The notes under the pieces were generated by a model. The model was given only the letters and a program-made list of their open reading frames with translations, searched no databases and was not told where the DNA came from. Both the position numbers and the translations under genes were made by a program. 64,000 nt of DNA from Planctomycetia bacterium (GTDB lineage Bacteria > Planctomycetota > Brocadiia > Brocadiales > Brocadiaceae): contig JABTVC010000001.1 of the NCBI GenBank assembly GCA_015075005.1, forward strand, positions 806,001 to 870,000. Reading direction: 5' to 3'. This document shows, piece by piece, positions 8,924-17,068 of this stretch (within the stretch, counting starts at the first letter, position 1; every line of letters begins with the position of its first letter).

Positions 8924-10369
8924 TTACTTTTTCACCACAAGGAATCGTTCGATCCTCTTCTCGCTCGTATTAATACCTAAGATATTGATAATGCCATAGA
9001 GCTCTGGCCCGTGTTCCCTGCCGGTTAAGGCTAAACGGACAGGCATATAAAGCCCTTTGCCATTTACTTTTGTCTCTGTTTGCACGGCCAAGAAGGCTTC
9101 TTTAAAGATTTCAGGAGATAGGGTATCCGGTTTTTGGAGTTCTCTGTAAAAGGACAAAAGTACTGATTGTGATATCTCCGACGATAAAAACTCAACATGT
9201 TTTTCACTAACGACAGGATCCTTGAAAAATATGTCTGCCTCCTGAACAATTTGAGAAATACAAGACATAGTGTTTCTTACTGTGTCTACTATCAATCTCA
9301 CGTGAGCTCTATCGATTTTATTTTCATCTGCAGAAATGAAATCTGCTGCTTGCAAGTAAGGCATTGCCAGGTTTGCAAGTCTTTCTATATCTGCTTCACG
9401 GATATATTGCCCGCTCAGCCAATCCAATTTTTGCTGATCGAACACAGATGATGCCTTACCCATCGTGCTTATCTCAAATGAGTTAATAATATCATCGGTC
9501 GTAAACTTCTCCTTTTTATTTCTGGGTGCCCAACCAAGAAGTATCATATAGTTGAGCAGTGCCTCTGGTAAATAACCCAATTTACGATACTCCGCAATGG
9601 AAAATGCCCCGTGTCGTTTACTCAATAAGGTGCGGTCGGCACCCATAGTAAGTGACAGGTGAGCAAATTGCGGGGGTTTTTGGTTTAATGCATGAAAGAG
9701 TAATATATGACACGGTGTATTTGATAAGTGGTCTTCCCCACGGATAACGTGGGTAATCTGCATCAGGGTATCATCAACTGCAACGGCAAAGTGAAAGGAG
9801 GGTGTTCCGTCTGACCGCATAATCACAAAATCGCCCGTCAGACTCATGTCGAATTGGCACGTCCCCCGAATCAGGTCGTCGAATACAAGCAGCTCTTCCG
9901 GTACTTTGAAACGAACAGTGAAATTCAGTCCAGATGTTTCAAATGCCTTTTTTTGCATATCCGTTAAATTACGGCAACGATTGTCGTATCGTGGAGGTTT
10001 TCCGGTTAGCCTGGCAATCTGTCTGCGTTCTTCCAATTCTTCAGGGGTACAATAGCAGCGATAGGCAAGCCCTTCTTTTAAAAATCTCTGGCAGATATCA
10101 TGGTAGATATGTAAACGTTCTGACTGTGAATAGGGACCGTATTGACCGCCTGTATCAGGCCCTTCCTGCCAGGTCAGTCCCAGCCAGCGCAGGTCGCCGA
10201 TGAGTTTGTCCATATACTTTTTCTCAGAACGGGCGACATCGGTATCTTCAATCCTCAGGATAAAAGTGCCTTTGTGCCGTCTTGCAAATAACCAGTTAAA
10301 AACGGCCATGCGTGCATTTCCGATATGCAAGAGACCTGTAGGCGAAGGTGCAAAACGAACTCGTACCAT
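8924..10369 (-). CDS. gltX: Glutamyl-tRNA synthetase
   Basis: A 481-residue class I synthetase. It begins MVRVRFAPSPTGLLHIGNAR, with HIGH as HIGN, and has LRIEDTD at about 43. KMSKS is present as LLSKRHGAFS near residue 245. The zinc-ribbon region with CYCTPEELEERR is present (residues 110-125). It attaches glutamate to tRNA-Glu and, if non-discriminating, to tRNA-Gln; the sequence alone does not decide this. It is upstream of the Uma2-type gene and downstream of sppA on the minus strand. Confidence 0.96.
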   Translation of the reverse strand: MVRVRFAPSPTGLLHIGNARMAVFNWLFARRHKGTFILRIEDTDVARSEKKYMDKLIGDLRWLGLTWQEGPDTGGQYGPYSQSERLHIYHDICQRFLKEGLAYRCYCTPEELEERRQIARLTGKPPRYDNRCRNLTDMQKKAFETSGLNFTVRFKVPEELLVFDDLIRGTCQFDMSLTGDFVIMRSDGTPSFHFAVAVDDTLMQITHVIRGEDHLSNTPCHILLFHALNQKPPQFAHLSLTMGADRTLLSKRHGAFSIAEYRKLGYLPEALLNYMILLGWAPRNKKEKFTTDDIINSFEISTMGKASSVFDQQKLDWLSGQYIREADIERLANLAMPYLQAADFISADENKIDRAHVRLIVDTVRNTMSCISQIVQEADIFFKDPVVSEKHVEFLSSEISQSVLLSFYRELQKPDTLSPEIFKEAFLAVQTETKVNGKGLYMPVRLALTGREHGPELYGIINILGINTSEKRIERFLVVKK

Positions 10370-10419
10370 AATTTTAATATTTAGCGATATTTGATAAATC
10401 GATATTTAATGTGTAAACT

Positions 10420-10509
10420 CTATGCATAAGACTCTCTGTCAACACCAGCATAAGAATGAGAAAATAACAATAACGCCAATAATGGCAACAAATAAATTAT
10501 CTGTTTCAT
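10420..10509 (-). CDS. Possible 29-residue signal-like small ORF after sppA
   Basis: ATG at 10509 lies three bases after the sppA stop, in the same frame. The product starts MKQIIYLLPLLALLLFSHSYAG and ends 7 residues later, so it is almost entirely a signal peptide or single membrane helix. The overlapping alternative frame also encodes a hydrophobic run (NLFVAIIGVIVIFSFLCWC) but has no start. It may be a tiny membrane protein, or the leftover of a longer gene cut by a frameshift. Confidence is low. Confidence 0.3.
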   Translation of the reverse strand: MKQIIYLLPLLALLLFSHSYAGVDRESYA

Positions 10510-10512
10510 AAA

Positions 10513-11598
10513 CTATTCCTTCCTGGAATAGCCATTCCAAAGGTACATGGGTCTGGTATCACCCCGCTCCTGTAATTGAGAAATATCCAGCCGTATTGTA
10601 TTGGTTTGGAAGAGTTTTCTGGATAGTAATCCAAACAGGTCTGCCAACCCGTAATGTTTTTCGTATCTTACGATGGTCGCTTCAGTAAGTCCCGCCAGTG
10701 TTTTTGTTGCATTGATGGCGTCTTCCAGGTAACCCAACTGGTCAACTAATCCATTTTCAAAGGCCTGTTTGCCGGTATAGATTCTTCCGTCGGCAATTTT
10801 TTTCACTGCTTCGATATCCAGTTTTCTTCCTGTAGAAACAACCGTTACGAATTGCATATACATTTCATCGATGATACCTTTTAAAATGGCTGTTTCGTCT
10901 GCCGTCATCTGTTTCAGAGGAGAGCCGATCTCTTTTAGATTGCCAGAGGTAATAGAATTATCCTTTATGCCATACCGGTTAATAAGTTCCGCCACATTGA
11001 TGAGTGGCATAATTACCCCGATACTCCCCGTAATTGTTGTTGGATGTGCAACGATGACATCGGCAGCAGAGGATATATAGTATCCGCCCGAGGCTGCGAT
11101 GTCCTGCATATAGACAACAACCTTTTTCTCCGTCCCTGCTTTAAATTTAAGAATCTGATTGTAGATAATGTCGCTGGCCGTAATACCACCGCCAGGGCTG
11201 TCTACTTCTAACAGTATGGCCTTTACATGGGTATCGTCTGCGGCTTGCTCGAGTTGTTGTTTCACAACATCGACAATACTGGGTTTTTCTATAAAGAGAC
11301 CTTCTGCAGATTCATTGCTCAATATACCTTTGATGGGGATTAAGGCAATCTTGTTTTCTCCGCTTCCTTCAATAACGGTTTCGGAAACGTGCTTTTTTGC
11401 ATTTGTCGCAGTGCCTGTGATGACTGCCTTACTGAGCACAAGAGAACCGATAAAGAGTATAAAAAACATTAAGGTGCATAAGAAAAAGAAAGAGGCAAGT
11501 CCTACTGCAACCCAAAACCCTGCACCTCTCCTCTTTTTTATATAGACAGGTTGCCACTCTGCCCCCGGTGATACATTGTTGTGTTGTATATCAGTCAT
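10513..11598 (-). CDS. sppA: Signal peptide peptidase SppA
   Basis: A 361-residue S49 peptidase of the short (single-domain) type. One transmembrane helix lies at about 29-55 after a cytoplasmic start. The Ser/Lys dyad region is visible: the Ser in DIAASGGYYISSAADVI and the Lys in SGNLKEIGSPLKQM. PGGGITASD is the strand-loop before the catalytic Ser, and TITGSIGVIM follows it. It degrades leftover signal peptides in the membrane. It is followed directly by the 29-residue ORF. Confidence 0.94.
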   Translation of the reverse strand: MTDIQHNNVSPGAEWQPVYIKKRRGAGFWVAVGLASFFFLCTLMFFILFIGSLVLSKAVITGTATNAKKHVSETVIEGSGENKIALIPIKGILSNESAEGLFIEKPSIVDVVKQQLEQAADDTHVKAILLEVDSPGGGITASDIIYNQILKFKAGTEKKVVVYMQDIAASGGYYISSAADVIVAHPTTITGSIGVIMPLINVAELINRYGIKDNSITSGNLKEIGSPLKQMTADETAILKGIIDEMYMQFVTVVSTGRKLDIEAVKKIADGRIYTGKQAFENGLVDQLGYLEDAINATKTLAGLTEATIVRYEKHYGLADLFGLLSRKLFQTNTIRLDISQLQERGDTRPMYLWNGYSRKE

Positions 11599-11673
11599 AA
11601 ACCGTCCTTACCTGCTTTCTCTTTACAAATACCAAGGAATATTTTACACACATCTACAAAATACAGAGTGAAT

Positions 11674-12306
11674 TCATGTGACTGCTGCATGGGTATACTC
11701 TTCACCATGCCATTCGGGAATCAGGGTATGTTTTATATTTAAAACATCCAATATCTTGGCTACAATAAAATTCACCTGATCGGCAAGAGTCTTTGGGTTG
11801 TGATAGAATCCAGGCATGGCTGGCAAGATACATGCCCCCAGGGAAGACAATTTCAGCATGGCTTCCAGATGGATGGCAGACAAGGGTGTTTCCCGGGGCA
11901 CTACCACAAGTTTGCGTCCCTCTTTGATGGTTATACTTGCCGCGCGTTGAATAAGATTACTTGAAATACCATGGGCAATAGAACACAGGGTGTTCATACT
12001 GCAGGGAACAATGACCATTGCCTTGATGGGATATCGGCTGCTGGCGATTGTTGCACCAATGTCCATGTTGTTATAATAGATAACATTGTCAGGAGTATAA
12101 CCCAGAAATTGAGTGAGATTCGGATAGTTGCACGTTACATCGATTCCTAATTCATGCTTAATAACCAAGGCTGAGGCATCCGATATGGATACATGGAGAT
12201 TGTATTCCATCTTGCAGAGGATTTGTAACAAACGTTGGGCGTAAATAGCGCCACTTGCTCCGGTAATACCGACCAAGATGTTTTCCACACAAATATCCTT
12301 ATACAT
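11674..12306 (-). CDS. ubiX: Flavin prenyltransferase
   Basis: Up to 210 residues. The family FMN-binding start VGITGASGAIYAQRLL is at about 11-26, and MVIVPCSMNTLCSIAHGISSNLIQRAA plus LVVVPRETPLSAIHLEAMLKL are diagnostic. The enzyme prenylates FMN with dimethylallyl phosphate to make the cofactor of UbiD-type decarboxylases. An internal GTG (12288) is an alternative start that would remove the overlap with the upstream CPBP gene. No ubiD partner is in the window. Confidence 0.95.
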   Translation of the reverse strand: MYKDICVENILVGITGASGAIYAQRLLQILCKMEYNLHVSISDASALVIKHELGIDVTCNYPNLTQFLGYTPDNVIYYNNMDIGATIASSRYPIKAMVIVPCSMNTLCSIAHGISSNLIQRAASITIKEGRKLVVVPRETPLSAIHLEAMLKLSSLGACILPAMPGFYHNPKTLADQVNFIVAKILDVLNIKHTLIPEWHGEEYTHAAVT

Positions 12307-13006
12307 GAAAAGGTTTTAACACCGAAAGCACGTCATAAATAGCATGAGTATAAACAGCGATACCCAATCCCCGGAACATAAAGATAGTGGACAAAACAAT
12401 GCCAGACAAAAATCGGAAAGTAAAACTCGTATACGTAAAACTATCGCTTAAGTTTCCCATATAGTGCATGGCTGTAAACAGTAAAGTACTCGTAATAATA
12501 CTTAGCGTCGCACTGAGGGGTTTGTTCATTTTTAAGAGGGTCGCAAGAAGAAAGTATAAAGATGTGATAAGGAGAAATCGAAATACAATTTCTTCGTAAA
12601 CCCCTGCCCCAACGGAAAGCAGGATTCCCATCCATATATCCATGGAAAAAGGACTGGCCAATAGGTGAGGAAATAAGCACTTGTAAACAATAAATCCAAC
12701 TACATAGCCCATAAATAGTGCATACAGTAGACTTTCTGTAAACATGTATATAAATATCAAAGAACTCAAACGATATTCTCTTTCTATATAGAATACCGAT
12801 ATCAGTAAAAAAGCGACAACCAGTGAATTAAAAATGAAAGAACCGTTCTTGCCAAATAGAGTCAAAGGGGTCTTCATGATAACATCAGCAGTATTTTTAA
12901 TACATGAACCGTGCAAGGCGATACCAACATCATATAAAACCAATAGAGGCAGAATAAATAAAAAACTATTGGCTAAACTCTTTGAACAACAGAAATACGA
13001 TTTCAT
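12299..13006 (-). CDS. CPBP-family intramembrane metalloprotease
   Basis: A 235-residue, strongly hydrophobic protein with about six to eight membrane segments. The three CAAX/CPBP motifs are present in order: EEIVFR (motif 1, about residue 138), TAMHYMG (motif 2 His, about 186) and YTHAIYD (motif 3 His, near the C-terminus). These Glu/His residues form the metal site. Substrate unknown. It overlaps ubiX by 8 bases, so the two are probably translated together. Confidence 0.85.
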   Translation of the reverse strand: MKSYFCCSKSLANSFLFILPLLVLYDVGIALHGSCIKNTADVIMKTPLTLFGKNGSFIFNSLVVAFLLISVFYIEREYRLSSLIFIYMFTESLLYALFMGYVVGFIVYKCLFPHLLASPFSMDIWMGILLSVGAGVYEEIVFRFLLITSLYFLLATLLKMNKPLSATLSIITSTLLFTAMHYMGNLSDSFTYTSFTFRFLSGIVLSTIFMFRGLGIAVYTHAIYDVLSVLKPFHV

Positions 13007-13148
13007 GAATCGGTGTTTTTTTGACAGAAATAGAGTGCAGAAGCGCGCTGGAGTTCTAGGTAATAGCGTAGTATATCAGCCAATTAAAAGGGTGTCAATA
13101 AAGTTTCAGAAGTGTGATGAGCTCTTGCTGTGTTAAACTAAAAAACAT

Positions 13149-13176
13149 TTGACAAAAGGGGTCGATGTGCTACAAT
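13149..13176 (+). promoter_or_regulatory. Sigma-70-type promoter
   Basis: TTGACA (13149-13154), a 16-base spacer, then TACAAT (13171-13176). It is about 80 bases upstream of the bifunctional-nuclease gene and in the right direction. Confidence 0.6.
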
Positions 13177-13258
13177 TTTAACAAGTTTGTCCATATCAGG
13201 CCAATGTGACGCCGCTTTTGCATTTATCGGGTTGTCTCTCTAAAGAAGGAAATGTTAT

Positions 13259-13666
13259 ATGGTCCCAATGGAACTTTCAAAGATCATAATCACAGAGACA
13301 AGCGATCATCAGATTATTGTCCTGAAGGAAATAAAGGGGCTGCGAAGTTTTCCTATCGTTATCGGTCTTCATGAGGCATGGGCAATTGATCGGGCAGTAA
13401 AAGGCGTTACCACTCCGCGTCCTTTAACGCATGACCTGATCAGCAACGTTATCGAAGGTTTGAATGCAGGAATTGTGAGAATCCTTATTAGCGACCTGCG
13501 AAATAATACTTTTTATGCAAAGATTGTATTGCAGCAAGATGATTCAACGGTGGAGATTGACTCCAGGCCTAGCGATGCTATTGCGCTTGCAATGCAAAAA
13601 AATACACCAATTTTTGTGGCTAAAAAGGTTTTAGAAGAAGTGTGCAAAACGGAAAGTGAGTTTTAA
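13259..13666 (+). CDS. Bifunctional nuclease family protein (DUF151)
   Basis: 135 residues of the BFN/DUF151 family: MELSKIIITETSDHQIIVLKE, then GLRSFPIVIGLHEAWAID and the conserved C-terminal core VEIDSRPSDAIALAMQKNTPIFVA. Members are reported to have DNase and RNase activity in vitro; the role in bacteria is unclear. AAGGAAATG upstream of ATG 13259 is an acceptable ribosome binding site; a second ATG three codons on is an alternative. Promoter at 13149. Confidence 0.88.
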   Translation: MVPMELSKIIITETSDHQIIVLKEIKGLRSFPIVIGLHEAWAIDRAVKGVTTPRPLTHDLISNVIEGLNAGIVRILISDLRNNTFYAKIVLQQDDSTVEIDSRPSDAIALAMQKNTPIFVAKKVLEEVCKTESEF

Positions 13667-13695
13667 AACGGTTCATGGCAAGTTCTCAAATACGA

Positions 13696-13785
13696 GGAGG
13701 GATGGCCGAGTGGACTATGGCGGCAGTCTTGAAAACTGTTGGAGGCGTGAGTCTCCCGTGGGTTCGAATCCTACTCCCTCCGCCA
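13696..13785 (+). tRNA. tRNA-Ser (anticodon TGA)
   Basis: Acceptor stem GGAGGGA pairs with TCCCTCC; the 3' CCA is encoded. The anticodon loop CTTGAAA places TGA at 13730-13732. A long variable arm and GGTTCGAATCC T-arm identify a type II serine tRNA. Confidence 0.97.
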
Positions 13786-13979
13786 TATATTAAAATTTGC
13801 GTATGCAGTTGATGTGACTAAGGGTTTGACATAAATATGCCATAATATGCCATGAGCATATTATTTATCTATTGCCTGGCGCGGCGTAGCAGCAACCAAA
13901 GTGCCTAAAGTTAATGGTTTACTTGAATACGTTTGACTTTTTATAACACAAAAAAACTTCTTAAGAATATCCAAATATA

Positions 13980-14072
13980 GGAGAGGTGGCTGAGCGGCTG
14001 AAAGCGACGGTTTGCTAAACCGTTGTGGAGACAAAATCTCTACCCCGGGTTCGAATCCCGGCCTCTCCGCCA
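13980..14072 (+). tRNA. tRNA-Ser (anticodon GCT)
   Basis: Acceptor GGAGAGG pairs with CCTCTCC; CCA is encoded. The anticodon loop TTGCTAA gives GCT at 14014-14016. It has the long variable arm of a serine tRNA and the GGTTCGAATCC T-arm. The antisense reading MAERPGFEPG is the usual tRNA shadow. Confidence 0.97.
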
Positions 14073-14196
14073 TGAAAGGTGTTTAAAGCACACTTACGAT
14101 GTTAATCCCGCCCCAAAGTATCGTTATGTTTATCAGTGGAAGATTTAAAAAAGCTTACGGCTGGAAGAGATATATACACCACCAACTCATCCGCGA

Positions 14197-14349
14197 TTAA
14201 TAACGTGTTAGTGGTAAAAAAACGAACCGCAAGGAATTATTCACAGCTTCTGAGTCGGGAAAATACTTTCGTATATCCGGCTCAAGCATCACTGCACCTT
14301 CTTCAAGTTTGAAATGTTCCGGAGGGGAATCAGGGGGGATTAGGGACAG
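14197..14349 (-). pseudogene. Antitoxin-like short protein fragment
   Basis: On the minus strand this frame reads PPEHFKLEEGAVMLEPDIRK then YFPDSEAVNNSLR and ends at a stop at 14197-14199. The pattern 'LEPDI..YFPDSEAVN.SLR' resembles small conserved proteins often found beside toxins, but the region before it has an in-frame stop and no start codon. No partner is visible. Recognition rests on pattern memory only. Confidence 0.35.
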
Positions 14350-14421
14350 ATACTATTTACTCCCGTTTTGTTTCTTCTGCCTGCCTCTTGGCAAAACACG
14401 TAACATTCTACCTACTTCATG
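14339..14421. repeat. Direct repeat, left copy (partner 14875-14959)
   Basis: About 83 bases starting attaggga and running through tttgtttcttctgcctgcctc and ggcaaaacac to cattctacctacttcat. The copy at 14875-14959 has the same order with roughly 80 percent identity. The two flank the 3D-domain gene in the same orientation. Confidence 0.6.
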
Positions 14422-14816
14422 ACAAATACGCGTAACCTTTTCTTGCCGAATTGTAAAGCTTTGTTGTGTGATTCCATCCATATCTCCATTCGTCTCCCTT
14501 TTACCGCCCTGCCAACGTCTTCTGCCCTGAAAATCTTGTTCCCAAACCCTTCTATTTTAAACTTCGTTCCAAGCTCTATTATCTTCGGGTACACAGCAAC
14601 GGTACCGTGCGAGGCGACCTTTCCGCTTTTGGTTATTCCATAGGCTTTATGCCTTGGGGTTTTCCCCGTGCATATTTTGCAATTATCATAAGCCCTTACC
14701 GTCATAAGATATACTTCAGCCGAAGCTGTTTCCGGGGGCAAAAGCATAAAAATAAGCATATAGATAATCTGTGGAAAAACATTTGCAGAAATCTGTGGTT
14801 TCAAACGCATTTTCAT
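14412..14816 (-). CDS. 3D-domain secreted protein
   Basis: 134 residues from the ATG at 14816, chosen because GAGGTG lies just before it. A signal peptide or membrane anchor covers residues about 8-35 (FPQIIYMLIFMLLPPETASA). The rest is a 3D domain, the double-psi barrel named for three conserved Asp: RAYDNCKICTG, then YGITKSGKVASHGTVAVYP and FRAEDVGRAVKGRRMEIWM. Such domains occur in lytic transglycosylases and resuscitation-type cell-wall enzymes, so a peptidoglycan role in the envelope is likely. It sits alone between direct repeats in an accessory patch. Confidence 0.82.
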   Translation of the reverse strand: MKMRLKPQISANVFPQIIYMLIFMLLPPETASAEVYLMTVRAYDNCKICTGKTPRHKAYGITKSGKVASHGTVAVYPKIIELGTKFKIEGFGNKIFRAEDVGRAVKGRRMEIWMESHNKALQFGKKRLRVFVMK

Positions 14817-14874
14817 GGGTCTAATGGTCACCTCACGAGTACCTTGAGAAACGTTAAAAACAGTCGTGGACAGA

Positions 14875-14959
14875 ATTAGGGACTGACTCTATGTATTCCT
14901 GCTTTTGTTTCTTCTGGCTGCCTCATGGCAAGACACTTAATATTCTACCTGCTTCATAA
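14875..14959. repeat. Direct repeat, right copy (partner 14339-14421)
   Basis: Same element as at 14339-14421, beginning attagggac and continuing with ttttgtttcttctggctgcc to tattctacctgcttcat. Confidence 0.6.
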
Positions 14960-14968
14960 AGTGGCTCT

Positions 14969-16125
14969 TCAGGCAGGTAGTGGGTAAATTTTTTGCATTT
15001 TATATCCCCGGTAGCATGCAGGTAAAATTTTCAGCCGAAGATATTCCTCATCTCTCAGACCGTATGCCCTTCTCTGTATCACCCGGATCTTGTTATTAGA
15101 TGACCTTCGACAAAAGCTAAAGTGCCTTGTTCTCAGGTCTGCTGTATGCAATGCCATCAGTGTTTCTCTATCATTTCTGCAAACTTCTCGTAAGGCTTTA
15201 ACCGTTGCCACTTCAACGGTTCCTTCCAGTTATCAAAAACGCTTGACCATCCCTCTGTCTTATAGCTCCATAACTGTCAAAGGATTCCCTCAACAGATGG
15301 GCAGTGTTGAGCCGTTTGTTTTGCCATGGTAAGCTCTTTAAGCGACTTGCGTCCATCAAAGGGTGAGGTTCTCTGTTCGATAGAAGCGTATGTTTGACCT
15401 TTGATGCTGATGAAGACGTTCTTTACCTGAAAGCCGTGCATATTCCATCTTCACACTTTGTCAACGCTTCCCCAAGATGCCTCATTACATGAAGCTTGTC
15501 ATAAGAATCGCAGCATAGAACGCATTTCTCCTCGTTGACTTCTCAAATGCCTTCCACATATCCATTACTGCCAACCGTATTTCTTTACCTTCTTTGCACA
15601 AGCCACTGGTAAAATAGATCAAGACTCTCTTTTGACCTATCCTTTCCTCAAACCAAATCGGCCTTCCACGCTCCGTCGCTTACCACTATCCGATGGGTAT
15701 GCCCTTTCATATAGATATTTCGTCTATACCAATTACACGAGGGTGCTGCTACTGGATACCTCCGAAGTTGCTTCTTCATGTATTCTTTGTCTAATGTCTT
15801 CACCATATCCAGTCCAGCCTGAGAAATCCTTCGCCATCCTTTACGGTCATAGTCCTGCACTTCCGTCCCACAGAACAGGCAAATCGCTTCGTGTAAAGGA
15901 TTGTCCGCAAGCCATTCAGTTTTCCCGCTTCACCTTTTCGCACTTCCGACATAATACTCGCCGTACCTCCACTTCCAGGTAAATCCGTGCATCTCCACAG
16001 GATAAATCCCGTACCGACGCTCCTTCTTGTCGTATTGGCTCCAATGAATCTTTCCACAACACCCGCATACCGTTTTTTGTGTCCGCTTAAGTCTTATATC
16101 GCGGGCATTTGATCTCAAATATCAT
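14969..16125 (-). pseudogene. Decayed ISL3-family transposase
   Basis: Fragments on the minus strand, read from high to low coordinates, follow an ISL3 transposase. A zinc-finger-like N-terminus comes first (KTVCGCCGKIHWSQYDKKER near 16.05 kb). The middle holds pieces of the catalytic core around 15.5-15.7 kb, with KGHTHRIVVSD visible. The C-terminus at about 15.0-15.1 kb is NNKIRVIQRRAYGLRDEEY followed by LRLK. At least five frameshifts and stops separate them. No clear terminal repeats were found, so the outer edges are unknown. Confidence 0.7.
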
Positions 16126-16373
16126 AATTTCTGCTCTCAGGAACAAACCAGGGGAATTGATATTCGTCCAGCAGGTCGTCTCTTTTTCCATTTAATTATC
16201 ATACAGTTTTTGCTCATATAAAACTCCTTTTTCCCTGTTCTATGCTATGTTGCAGTCACTTCATGGCTTATTTTTTTACCCTCCACTTGCCTGAAGGCCG
16301 AAATTTTAATAATTATATCCATTGAGAGAAAGCAAGAATTTATAATCTAAACGAATTGAGATTTATTTAGTTG

Positions 16374-16407
16374 TGTAGGTTGGGTTGAGCAAAGCGAAAC
16401 CCAACAA
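16374..16407 (+). repeat. REP palindrome, left of RAYT remnant
   Basis: TGTAGGTTGGGTTGAG, then caaagcga, then AACCCAACAA: the two GGGTT/AACCC arms form a hairpin. It is the inverted partner of 16976-17007. Confidence 0.75.
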
Positions 16408-16461
16408 CTGCGATTATTCATGTCCCACATTTTCATCAAATTTTATTTCAGTACTTGCCTT

Positions 16462-16968
16462 TTAATCACTATCATAAGTACCTTGTTTTACATGGCGATG
16501 AAAGCTAGAATAGGACCAGTCAATGGGTGATTTTACCAATCTGTGCTTAACCGGATTGAAATGAATATATTCAACATGCTTTGTAAAATCAATCTCATTC
16601 CTAATCTGATGTTCCCAGAAACGTCGTTGCCAAATTCCTTGTTCGCCTTTGCTTTGTCTTGAAGTTGATTGAAATTTTTTGTACTCACTCTTACATCGTC
16701 TGCTGAAATAACTCTTGATCAATCGCCATCGCATTGAGAAAGCGTTGTCGTTTTTCTGGTAATGTCAAATACCATGGATATGATCAGGAGTAAGACAAAG
16801 CCCGCATTCTAAAGGGGTGTTGCTTGATAACATACTGGAAAGCCTCTTTTATCAGCGCCACATTTGCCTTGTGACATAATATCCTCTTTCTATTGTATGT
16901 TATTACGGTAAAGAAGAACGTTGCACCTTGCGCTTGTGATCTGCGATATTGCACTATTTTCTCACCAT
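16462..16968 (-). pseudogene. REP-associated tyrosine transposase (RAYT), frameshifted
   Basis: From a possible ATG at 16968 the minus strand gives, across several frames, VQYRRSQAQGATFFFTVITY, the HUH motif PDHIHGIW, and then in one frame FWEHQIRNEIDFTKHVEYIH and FNPVKHRLVKSP to the stop at 16462-16464. This is the normal order of a RAYT (Y1 transposase, IS200/IS605-like). At least three indels break it. REP palindromes in inverted orientation lie 55 bases beyond one end and 8 bases beyond the other. Confidence 0.78.
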
Positions 16969-16975
16969 ATTAGGT

Positions 16976-17007
16976 TGTTGGGTTTCATTCCTCAACCCAA
17001 CCTACAA
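16976..17007 (-). repeat. REP palindrome, right of RAYT remnant
   Basis: TTGTTGGGTTTCATTC followed by CTCAACCCAACCTACA. Its reverse complement matches the left unit at 16374-16407 almost throughout apart from the loop. Confidence 0.75.
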
Positions 17008-17068
17008 TACTTTTAAAGTTAATCAAGCCACCAGCTTCACGCTTGTGGTTCTGACTGCATCTGATTAT

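Noticed and set aside
596-13006. Ladderane or hopanoid biosynthesis cluster because of the B12 radical SAM protein
   Set aside because: No acyl carrier, FabF-like or other pathway partners are near; a single radical SAM gene is not enough.
13861-14073. Minus-strand ORF starting MAERPGFEPGVEIL
   Set aside because: It is the antisense of tRNA-Ser; this reading is a known artefact of tRNA 3' halves.
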